This document shows positions 23,671-36,500 of a stretch of 64,000 bases of DNA, piece after piece (the first letter of the stretch is position 1; each line of letters starts with the position of its first letter). The notes under the pieces were generated by a model. That model saw only the letters and a program-made list of their open reading frames with translations, searched no databases and was not told the DNA's origin. The position numbers and the translations under genes were made by a program. Origin of the DNA: Bolinopsis microptera (taxonomy: Eukaryota; Ctenophora; Tentaculata; Lobata; Bolinopsidae); assembly GCF_026151205.1 (NCBI RefSeq), contig NC_087073.1:10516636-10580635 (forward strand), in the 5' to 3' direction.

Positions 23671-24163
23671 AGGCGTCATTTTGTAAATCACTTTTATGGA
23701 TGGATGATTTAGTAGTTGTAGAAAATCACAGTCACTGCCCCATATTAGTCACTGCCCCATATATAGCGTTTGTTGGTAGTTTGATCAGTAATGTGTGATC
23801 TGCATTATTTTAAGTATACAGTTCTAAGTTTATCGATTTTTTCCCGATCCATGACTCAAGTGCCGAGGGCACAAATGAGTCAAGGATAAGGGTTAGCAAA
23901 CAAGGTTTTTTCTCGTATATGGTAGTTTGCGACCAACGTCGTACAAATGTACGTGCCAACGCGCACAGATGTCGCCCACGTTCCTAACTGCGCAAAGTTA
24001 TTTTGCACGATATTCTGAATTAAATTATTGTTGGCGCACGGCGCTGAACTGGTCAAGTAAATCGTTAATTTCACCATGTATGTATCCCACCAGGCACTAA
24101 TTGATAGCATATTCTTTTGCACAGATCCGTGTCAGGTTGCATAAACAATAAATATATGGTTAC

Positions 24164-24250
24164 ATAGAAATATACATAGAAATAAACATAGAAATATACA
24201 TAGAAATATACATAGAAATATACTTAGAAATATACATAGAAATATACACG
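24164..24250 (+). repeat. 12-bp tandem repeat (ATAGAAATATAC)n
   Basis: About seven units in tandem with single-base variants. Confidence 0.9.
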
Positions 24251-24402
24251 ATTTTCAAATTCAATATTATTATATAGAATTAACTGCGTGGCACACGGCC
24301 TGTCACTCCGCCATATCTACATGCTTGTAAACAGTAAAGCCTGAGGTACCCAGGTTGTATTGAATATGATAAAATACTCCATCACGGATCAGGAAATTGA
24401 GC

Positions 24403-24809
24403 AGTTTCTAGACACATTTGGTTTGATAATTGATTATTGAAGTGCTTTCCCAAAATTTCAAGTTGATTATTTACAACTAATCCAAGTTATGACCATTTCA
24501 ATATCTTGCAGATACGTGATTTAGCACTTAATCAGTGAGCCAGTGATATCTTTGCGTCACTCAATAAATGGCCTGATTGGTTGGAGACTGCTTATAGGAC
24601 AGCAACCGAAGCGCTATATAACGCGAATTTCTTTTAGGGAAAGTCACTATCAGTACTTTAGTGAATAGCTCTCGCGAGATTACTGATTGGGTGACGAGAT
24701 CACGTATCTGGTAGATCTTAAAAGGGTCATTACTTGGGTAAATTGTAAACAACCAACTTGAAATTGTGGGAAAACACTTCAATTATCAAACCAAATGTGT
24801 CTAGAAACT
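24403..24809. mobile_element. 407-bp fold-back element
   Basis: The left arm starts AGTTTCTAGACACATTTGG and the right arm is its complement, ending at 24809. Similarity between arms extends ~150 bp inward, with a unique centre. No ORF. A typical fold-back MITE. Confidence 0.8.
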
Positions 24810-25470
24810 TTGGAGTTCCTCGCTGAAAGCGTTCTTACTTTATGGTGACAATAGTGAAAAAGAGGGAATGGCGTGCCACACCCTCTCTAAACTTTCAGGA
24901 TATCCAAGTTTGACCCATATCTATATTCTCTGAAATTTGTGTACAATTCTGACACGAATTACGTGAGGGCAGTTACTTCTGGACCACCCTGTGGCCTGTA
25001 TATAGCAAATAATTTGGGAACATGAATACTCAATATGATTTGGTTACATCGAAACGTTGGACAATGGACAGTTACTTTTACCTGAGCAGTTTCTCTTGGT
25101 AGTATTAATACGGGATAATTAGAAATTTATCGAACACCAAACATCTTGATTTTATAGTTAATTCAGCTAAGGAGCATGCCACTGGGGCGAGATCGGTTCT
25201 TTTCTAATCACTCGGGATCCATGGTAGTCAATCTTCGGGGGGCGCCCCCACTCAACTGCCATTGCTAAGCATTGCATTGGTACCAGATCATTCTTTATCG
25301 AGATTGTGTTGCAAGCATCTGGGCCTCAGTGGGACTCTTTGGTATTATTGAGTCGCTTGCTCTCACGAGTCAAGTCAGTAGGTGCTGCACCAAAAACAAG
25401 AAGTTATTTTAGCAAAGTTTGTGTATTTCTATCATGCAGATTATGAAATAACTATTGATATTTTACAGCA
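24810..25470. promoter_or_regulatory. Upstream region of the type I membrane protein gene
   Basis: No repeat or exon recognised. It would contain the promoter and 5' UTR of the gene starting at 25475. I see no clear TATA box or defined site. Confidence 0.3.
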
Positions 25471-25474
25471 AATA

Positions 25475-28400
25475 ATGATAATAGATGGACGGTTTTGGAT
25501 CAAAGTAATCTTCTTGGCTTATTTCACAGTAAGTAATATTGCAAATAAAGTTGTTTTGTCCACACTTAATGTTATTACTTTTCAAGAGTAACAGCAGTTG
25601 ACTGATTTTCATTGACATGGCACGATAGTAATGTGCAATGATAGTAATGTGCAATGATAGTAATGTACAATGATAGTGATGTACATTGTGCAATGATAGT
25701 AATGTGATTTATTATCTCGTCTTCCCTGCTTTTAAACAAATGTATGTGTAAAAGTTAGGTCTAAATTTGAGCAAAACGGAATTGTAATTGGGTTTAAACG
25801 TCCATACCATATATTAAACAGTAAAAAACTATGTACTAAGCCATTGCCATACATTTGGATCACGCTGCACCTTGACATTGTATTACATATTCCCAATAAA
25901 TATGCAATAAGTGGTGAATGCGTACAGCTATATTATTTGACTGTATCATGGTACTGAGTACTAGGAGACTTTTACACTACTCTCAGTGTACTGACTTATT
26001 AAGAAACCTTATAATTATTATGTTAACAGACTGGTAAATGGTTACTATGTTAACAGACTGATAAATGGTTATTATGTTAACAGACTGGTAAATGGTTATT
26101 ATGTTAACAGACTGATAAATCTATGGTTAAGAAGCTCTTGGTTAGCTAACTATTTATCGTCTGAAGCAGTCATTTCCATTTTAAAGCCTTTATTATATAA
26201 AACAACTTCAAAATACATCATGTCTTTAAAAGTGAATTGCAATAAAAAGTGTATACAAATGATGATGGCTACTAGTAATAGTAATGATGCCTTATTATTT
26301 TGCAGGCTACATTGGCCCTCGCAGAAACTTCAGAATCAGATGATTACGTTGTTTATGATGAAGATTCTGAAACTCCCGACGAATTTGGACAAGAACTGGC
26401 CGATTTCTTGGACTCCTCACTTCATATAGATTATGAAGGAGAGAAAGACGACAATGTAAAGACAGAACTCAAGACAGACGACAAGGAACCCCCGGAGGTG
26501 GAGGACCTGGATCTGGAGGCAGTCCCGGACGAAGCTGATGAGGATGAGGACAATGATGATGATGACATAATGTCTCCTGATCACGAGGAGGAAGATGAGG
26601 AGGAGGAGGAGTTGGAACACGAAATAGAAATTACACGTGTTAAAATCGAGGCCGTTATTGAGGTTAACCCTCCGCATAAGAAGGGAAAAGTTAAAAATTC
26701 AAATCAGCTGAGTTCAAACCCTACTGAATTACGCAAGGCTTCACCGATAGATGACACCAATCAAAACCTTAAAGTTATTAGCGGAAATATAATTGTGGAA
26801 GGAAATGGTTCCATTGGCGGAAAAGAAAACGAAACTGAGAAAAACAAAGGAGATGAAACAGAGAAAGGTGCCAGTGAAAAAGAAGAAATCACAAAGCCTA
26901 CTGAAAATCAAGTTCTTGTTTCATCGATTAAGGGATCTCATGGTCAAACAAATTCTACTGATAAAAAAAATTCTACAACCAATTCAACTGATATCAGCGC
27001 AAATGAAATTCCTCAACCTCCACCACCATCATCATCATCATCACCATCATCATTATCATCATCGTCACCACAAAAACAACAACCACTAGAAACGCCACCA
27101 GAAGCACCACCAGCACAAGCACCACTACAACTACAACTACTAGCACCACCAGCAACAACAGCAACACTAGCACCAACACTAGCACCAACAGCACAAGCAC
27201 CACCAGAATCAACAATACACCAACCACTGCCACCAGCACCAGCACCAGCAAAAGCATCACCAAGGGACCCACCACTGTCACCAGCATCGTTCTCCGATAA
27301 TGAAAAGGCAGATAAAAATAACGACTCAGAGAAAAGTAGTCCTCATAAAGAAGAAGTGAAATCTATTGTTAAACCCGGAGAAAAGCTGATGCACATTCAT
27401 AAAGCTTATGGAAAAGAAGTGATGCGTTCCTCAAGTAAAGGTCAGCTGGGTAGAAAAGCAGCTCAAATGAGAGAAAATGACGGACATGCTGGAGCTGGGG
27501 ACGGGTTAGGAAACCCTTATATGTACGCTGAGGCGTACAGGGGTCACATTGGACAGACTGTATTCAGGAAACCGGAGCACGGAGCGGGCTGGACAGAGGA
27601 TATAGACCACGATAACTTGGCTTCTCAGGATAAGGTAATATACACTATACATTATACATTATATGTTATACATTATATTATACATTATACATTTTACATT
27701 ATACATTATACATTATACATTATATACATTATACAATATACACTATACACTATACATTAAATATTAAAAATTAAAAATTAAACATTAAACATTAAATACT
27801 ATACACGATATCTTGACTTCTCAGGATAAGGTAATATACACTATACATTATTCATTCTATGTTATACATTATATTATACATTATACATTATACGTTATAC
27901 AATATACACTATACACTATACACTATACATTAAACATTAAACATTAAACATTAAACATTAAACATTAAACATTAAACATTAAACATTAAACATTAACCAT
28001 TTAACATTAAATACTATACACGATATCTTGACTTCTCAGGATAAGGTAATCTTTATTTACTGGAAGTAGTGAGAAATATATTACACCAATAATGATAGTT
28101 GGATAATATCCGGTTAGAACTATCAGTATTTCAATCATGAGACTAATAAACAGCGAACTACTCCATCATTTCATATACACCAACTTTAGAATTAGATCAG
28201 ATTATTTGTATGTTTGCTTCCTTTTAAACTCGAGTTTAAAATGAATTGGAATCTTGAGACATTTTTACAGATCCTTCCCATCTGATGATTAGGATATTTT
28301 AGCAGATATTGATGGTTTTTAATTTTGGTACTTTTACTAAAATGGCACCATTATTTCAGAACCACTTCTATGGAGCGCTCATAAGAGTGTGCATCATCTT

Positions 28401-28557
28401 AGGTATTGGTCTGTCCATTATGGTGATGTGCTGTTTTTTCTTCAAGTGCCTGCAGAAAAATAACACCTTCCATCAAAATGAGTTTGGTTACAGCTACACT
28501 TCTAAAAGACAAGCTCTAGACTCCTCCTCGTCGTATCTGGAGGAGGAGTATCCTTAG
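25475..28557 (+). CDS. Acidic, Pro/Ser-rich type I membrane protein, family unknown
   Basis: Three coding exons in phase 0: 25475-25528, 26306-27634 and 28360-28557, giving 526 residues. Exon 1 plus the start of exon 2 form a signal peptide (WIKVIFLAYFT then ATLALA). The ectodomain is very acidic (~20-125), then Lys/Glu-rich with Asn-x-Ser/Thr sites, then a Pro/Ala/Ser low-complexity tract (~265-345). A more ordinary, possibly conserved block (~355-460, with LMHIHKAYGKEVM and NPYMYAEAYRGHIG) precedes the membrane. Exon 3 gives one membrane span (ALIRVCIILGIGLSIMVMCC) and a ~37-residue tail ending SSSSYLEEEYP. AATAAA lies at 29102. I do not recognise the family; the layout suggests a secretory-pathway or cell-surface protein. 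The splice structure is inferred from signals and phase. Confidence 0.75.
25616..25705 (+). repeat. 16-bp tandem repeat in intron 1
   Basis: About five units of GTGCAATGATAGTAAT lie in the first intron of the type I membrane protein gene. Confidence 0.9.
26015..26125 (+). repeat. 28-bp tandem repeat in intron 1
   Basis: Four units around TTATGTTAACAGACTG(G/A)TAAATGG, upstream of the acceptor at 26305. Confidence 0.9.
27617..28048 (+). repeat. Tandem duplication of an exon end and its splice donor
   Basis: The 3' end of exon 2 with its donor (CTTCTCAGGATAAG|GTAAT) occurs three times, with GT at 27635, 27831 and 28046. Between the copies lie (ATTATAC)n and (AAACATT)n microsatellites. Units are ~196 and ~215 bp. 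In-frame read-through of the first donor meets a stop at 27758-27760. Confidence 0.95.
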
Positions 28558-28574
28558 CAGGTGGACGAACACCT

Positions 28575-28742
28575 GAATAGCATGTAACAGAGGCAATATT
28601 CAGGTGCAGTCTGTGTGAATAGCATGTAACAGAGGCAATATTCAGGTGCAGCCTGTGTGAATAGCATGTAACAGAGGCAATATTTAGGTGCCGTCTGTGT
28701 GAATAGCATGTAACAGAGGCGATATTCAGGTGCAGCCTGTGA
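28575..28742 (+). repeat. 42-bp tandem repeat in the 3' UTR
   Basis: Four copies start at 28575, 28617, 28659 and 28701 (GAATAGCATGTAACAGAGGC...). They begin 18 bp after the stop codon of the type I membrane protein gene. Confidence 0.97.
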
Positions 28743-29101
28743 TTTGCAAGTGCGCCAATGAGATATCTCTAGAGTTTTGGCAAACAAAATACATTGTGCG
28801 AAAATGGCAAATTAGGAGTTAGGTTAGTTAAGTAGATATGCGGAAAATGGGAAATTATGCGATTACGTATTTTAACTGTATCTGTATGTTGCCTCTGGTA
28901 TGTGTAGTCGGATTTATGCTGGTTGATAATGTTTTAAATGGCAAGTTTTATCATACTTAAATAATAATAAAGAACTAGCTGTTGTTGATTGTTAGCCCTC
29001 TTCTGACTAATTTTATTTATTCAGTTTGATTCAGCTTTTTTTTAACCCGTGAATACTAAATATGGTATTTGTTATTCCGCATATAGTTTAAATAATGTCG
29101 A

Positions 29102-29107
29102 AATAAA
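29102..29107 (+). terminator. Candidate AATAAA polyadenylation signal
   Basis: A canonical AATAAA about 545 bp after the stop of the type I membrane protein gene, followed by T/G-rich sequence. An earlier AATAATAATAAA lies near 28960-28971. Confidence 0.5.
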
Positions 29108-29560
29108 GCTGTGGTTTCCTTGTTAAATACATTCGTATTCTTTGTTTAATTTCGCAATTTATCAATAATCTATCGTTCAGACCTGTGTTATATTTTGCCC
29201 AGAAAACACTTTCCTGTGATATATTATTTCACATGCAATATGGCATAACTTAGATCAGATTTTATGTAATATTGAAGCGCATTCTTTGAATATTTTAAGT
29301 TTCTTTTATTTATAACAGAATATTTATTGTGCCAATCCATTTAGATAGCTGCCGCAGCATAGTTTTAATACTTTCAACACTACTTAGACTATAAAACACA
29401 TAATTTGAGATCACTATTTTCCATTTTCGTCAGAAAGTTGTAGTGGAAATAAGTGACCAATTATACAAGTTTAGTGTTTACTCAATGCAAATATCCAATT
29501 ACTTACTCTATAAACCAGAGCAAATGTGTCCCTGTGTAATGATATTAGACGAGAGGTTAT

Positions 29561-29586
29561 AATAGTAGGTTATATAACCTACTATT
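29561..29586. repeat. 26-bp perfect palindrome
   Basis: AATAGTAGGTTAT followed directly by its complement. Confidence 0.95.
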
Positions 29587-29629
29587 GTCCCTACATGATA
29601 TGTAGTGGTAGCTGTAGTAGTAAGGCAGG

Positions 29630-29769
29630 GACAAAAGGATTTCGCGATTATTTTGGCAAATTTCGCGATACCGCGATTTTTAACAGACTATACATTAAAC
29701 TATACATAAAATTTGTCGCAAATAATAGGAAAAATTGCGATTCCGTACATGCCGCGATTTCCTTTTGTC
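29630..29769. mobile_element. 140-bp fold-back MITE
   Basis: Begins GACAAAAGGATTTCGCG and ends CGCGATTTCCTTTTGTC. The inside is rich in TCGCGAT motifs in both orientations. No ORF. Confidence 0.7.
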
Positions 29770-30204
29770 GTAAGGTAACAACTAGTTTGGTTATTCTACA
29801 ATAAGAGGACCAGACCGATTTACAGCAAATTATAAGAGGTCTCAGGATGGTGAAAAATCTAAATATTTGGTCGTCTTACTAGATGTTGTGAGCACATAAT
29901 GGTATTGTTTGCTCTTACAAATGGAGGTGTCTCCCCATGGAGCTCTTTATAAGGGATGATTTATTTGCTCCTTTATAATATATTTAGTTTCTCATCTGCA
30001 GATTTTAAGAAGTTATCTTTTATCTGCAGGTGAAAGAGAAATTTTTAAAATCTGAATGGTCTGGCTGAGTGCTGGTACGTAAATGGAGCACGTTACGCCC
30101 ACGTGTCAGAACTATATGCGCCTTCTTCCATCATCAAAAGTTCGCTTGGGGCTGTGAAGCACAATTGCGAAATGAAACAATAGAGCACCAAGATTACATG
30201 TTGA

Positions 30205-30375
30205 CTGTTGAGGGGTACACGCACTATTGTTCGACACGCACTAAAGTTCGAAAAACTTTTGTGCGCTACTTGGACTGTAGTTCGACAGTCGACACGCACT
30301 GAAGTTCGACAAGACTGTCGAATCTCAGTTCGCTACATGAACCTTAGTTCAGGTCGTAATAAAGTTCGACAAGAG
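30205..30375 (+). repeat. Imperfect repeats around GCACTAAAGTTCGACA
   Basis: Five or so short degenerate copies of (CGCACT)(A/G)AAGTTCGACA in both orientations. The pattern recalls the GTAGTGCGACAC repeats at 61016-61206. Confidence 0.5.
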
Positions 30376-32420
<2,045 letters not shown>

Positions 32421-32780
32421 TGGATGATGATTAATCACTCTACACTCGACTGTCACGTGACTTTTTCTACTCGTTCTCTAGCTGGTCCTGAACGACTATT
32501 CGAAACCCTAACCCTCTTATCTGATCCCAACCCTAACCCTAACCCAATCCTTAATAAAAGCATATGCTGAAACCCTAACCCTAACGAGAAATTGGACTAA
32601 CTTCCTTATACGGTCATATCACGTGATCGAGACAGTTTTTCGCCAATATCTCGTCAGGGGAGCATTTTAACCCTATGTCATAGGGGGTGATTCGGAATCA
32701 GCGTCCGAAAATACATCGATTGAAGTTGGTTTCAACTGTCGGGGGCCCTTTTAGAACAATCTCGAAGATTGCACGCTCGA
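32421..32780 (-). mobile_element. Non-autonomous element with TTAGGG runs, copy 2
   Basis: Inverted copy of 5850-6243. It keeps the CACGTGAC end, the CCCTAACCCTAACCC runs and the GGGGGCCCTTTTAGAAC block, but lacks the poly(C) expansion. About 18 bp that hold the inner inverted motif in copy 1 are missing near 32770. Confidence 0.8.
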
Positions 32781-33521
32781 TTGCTCCTCCCACTATGCAG
32801 GATCATCTTGCTGTGCATTGAAAATCCATGTTTTGTAGTGTCGAACAAGTGACGCAGTTTCATGCAAAAATAGTCATATTTGGCGGCAAAAAGTACAATT
32901 TCCCTCCGTATCAGTGTTTAATGTCAGCACTCAACCATGAATGATGAACATGAAATCTTGGGACATATATGGCGACACAGGAACGATAAGCGAAAAAATT
33001 AAAGCAGGGATCATAGATGGCAATGCTCATCAGATCACGGTGCTAATCTTAATACAGCGCAGTGGTTAAGGTTGGTTCGTTCACAATTATTGAGAACTCA
33101 GCATATATGGTAAATGGTTTGCGCACGCCATCCCGAATCACGATAGCTATTTGTGGAGTGGTTTTAACGGACAGGGCCTACTTCTTATCTAGCTTCGAAG
33201 CATGTGAATAATTCGTTACGCTACAGATCGTGATCTGGTAGAGTTTATACTGACCGTAAATGATATTCAGTACAATGCTACACGCCATGGTACAATTTCA
33301 CTGCCATTTTCCCGATATAACAAAACATTTTGTGCGCAATTTCCACCACCTCAGATCCTGCTTTCTAGTATTGCCTCCCCGCTCCCAGAGAAGAGACCAT
33401 GTTAAATTCTTAATTTTAACAATTTAGTTTCTGCAGTTTAAAAAACCAATAGAAATGATTTTTAATTTAGTTACACGTGGAACAAGGAAGACAATTATAT
33501 AAGATAAAATTCGAATATAAA

Positions 33522-36500
33522 TTAAGCCACACTGCCAGCATTTGAAGCAATCTTCGGCCAGAAATCTGCGCATTCTTTCGCCACTGGACCCGTTATCGCT
33601 GAACCTGAAAATAATATATCGTCAGAAAATGTTAATCAAAGCGGCAATACAGATAACCTTTACATTAACTAGCAGGAACCCGTCTAACCCTAAAGTGATG
33701 TCAAGACTCAAGAGACTTAAATAATTATTACCTATTTAATTCGCGATTTTGACACCACTTGGGGGTCCAAATTTTGGGCTCTAAAACTCCTATTTCTTGG
33801 CCAATTTTTTATTTTTTCATGCTGATTTAAGGCCATTAAAGCATTTGACCCAGTCAAAAAAGTTTCAGTTGTATATCTTTTACGGTTTTTGCGGAAAGTC
33901 ATGTTAAAGTTGATGCCGTGGTGTCAGTAAAATGGCACGGATAAATAAATATATATATATATATCGTCTCGCTTTATATATAGTAAGATGGGAATGAGCC
34001 TGTGAGATACAAAATTTTGTGCCCAGATGGAAGATATGCCTAATTATTTGGGTTTTATTCCCTATAATGATATCAAGCTTTTTCGAGCGCCATTCATCTC
34101 CATGATACAGAATTATTTCGCTCAGAATAAACGTAGAGCGTTCGCGCGCGCTTCAAAATGTCCCAAATTGTACTGTGCCCATATTACTTGGTTCGTAGTA
34201 AAGTATTCGCGCCCTACGTAAACGTTGAAATGGATGGAACCGTATCTTGGCCCAGCCTTTCTGACACTTTCCTGACTTATTAGACTTATATTTTTACAAC
34301 TTCCAGTAAGAATTTAGATATCTACGCGGTATATCATTGTATATGATTGCATGGAATAGAATTCTCGCATTGAGTCATATTTGTTACATGATTATCCACA
34401 GCGCATCTCCTACATGTAGGAACAGTGTATGATTATAGGCGACACTCAGTTCATCTCAGCTGATCTCAACATATTATCTCAGTTTGCAGGTCATTTGATT
34501 TTGCTGCGGCTGAAGAGTGAGCTGCTGTAGAGACTGGGAGCGAAAATTAATATGCCGGAAAGATTTACAAGCCACCGAGGGAAGGCGCTGTCAAATTGAT
34601 TTAGAACGGATTTTATAATATAAACACGATTAAGGCCACGAAATTTATTAGAAGCGATAAGAAGAGCCAGTGTACTGGCGTATACAACATGTACAACCGG
34701 TCGTGAAACAGGCACTTCTCTCATTTGGTAGAAATCTATACTGGTGAAGATGAAGGAGGTATACTAGCGGAAATTGGAAAACCATTGGAGAGGTTCGGGA
34801 GGAAAATAGCCTGGGCATCCTACCACCACAAAAAGAACATGGATCTGTTGGAGATGTGGCTGTGCTCCCTAAACAACTGGAAACCTTGGACCACAGGTGG
34901 GATTACCCCGACGAACCATCACCGACTGGATGGCCCCCAGAAACTGACAAAAGAGTTGACAGTCTGTTAGAAGAATTGAAGCATACGATAGAACAGGCGC
35001 CTAAGAAGAATAAAGATAAGAAAAACCAACATGACGCCTTGTGAGGTCGCAGGATTAAAATGGTGTCGGGACGAAATAAGATCAAGGTTACTATACATCA
35101 CAAGGGTGGACGAAGGTGGGAGTATTTACATATTTGATGCAGAGACTGTGAGCTTGATCATAGAACAAACTCTACAGGACCAGACAAAATACTCGCCATT
35201 TTCTGAGGATCCTAGGATTTAGGAAATTCATCAGAAGAAGCCTAAATTATCTCCTGGACACCTTCATACAAGCGGGATCTGTCATGAAGAGTGAACAGTT
35301 CCTCATCACAGGGAAAACAGAGCAGGATGGTCAGTCACATAGTCCGGCTTTTGAGAATAAAGTTATCCCCCCAACTAGGATAGTGACAGCGGCACTGAAC
35401 GGACCCACATACAGACTCGGACTCTTCTTAAATCATGTATTAAAGGACGTGGCTGAAAAGTACTGTGGAGGAGAGATCGTCCAGGACACCAATCACTTTA
35501 TTCAGGAAATGAAGAAGCAGGGGACATTTGACAACCACGGTATCAAAATTGGAACCTTAAACGTAGATGCACTCGCCACTCTATCCCAACATCAACACAC
35601 CCCTAGGCCCTAGCTATGAGGGCGATAGAGGACGCCCTTAGGAAATGCACTGAATATTCAGATGAATTGGTTCATGTTATTATACAACTTGTAAGGTTCT
35701 GTTTGAAGAACTCAGTTATACATTACCGTGGAAACTGGTTCAAATCAGAGGATGGTGTGCCAACAGGTGGTCCTGAATCCGGGTCTATCGCTAACATATA
35801 CGTGAAATGGATGTTGGATAACAGATTACTGATTCACCCTGACATCACTCCGAAGAACAAAATGACGTCAAGGAAACATTTTCTAGATTATCTCTGGCTT
35901 GTGTGGAGAGGGACAGAGCGCCAGTTTGAAAGTTTGAAAAACACACTCAACCAAGTAGCCAAGTAGGTAGCGAGGATAATTCCACGTTAAAAGGACTGGT
36001 GGGCTTAGAAGTGGAATTCCTTGCTGTAAAGTTTACCTTAAAAGACGGTGGAATGGAAACATCTGTATTTTTTAAACCACTATTCGGGTTGGACGTTTTC
36101 GTTTAAGGTTGTTTGAAGTTTCGTATTAACATTTCGGGTTAGGAGCAGGGAGTTTCGTATTAACATTTTTCTGCCTTCATGATGTTTTAACAGTTGGACC
36201 GAGGATGTCAAATCTTGTTTTGAGTGTGGAGTCTATGGGATTTAGTTCGATAGATTAGTTCTGCATTTGGTCGTTTCATTACCCTTAATGAAATATTTCA
36301 CAGAAAGGAGGTATAGGATTGGGCGACATCTGTCCGACAGCGACATCTGTCCGACAGCCGAATTGGGGATTTCGGACAGATGTCGCTGTCGGACAGGAGT
36401 CGTTTTTGGCGACATCTGTCCGAATTTCGGATCATATTGTAATTTCGGTTCACATTCGTATTTCACAAGCTCACGGGTAATCTCGTGACGTTGCTCCCAT

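Noticed and set aside
26994-27287. Hydrophobic Val/Leu-rich minus-strand frame
   Set aside because: It is the antisense shadow of the Pro/Ser-rich coding tract of the type I membrane protein.
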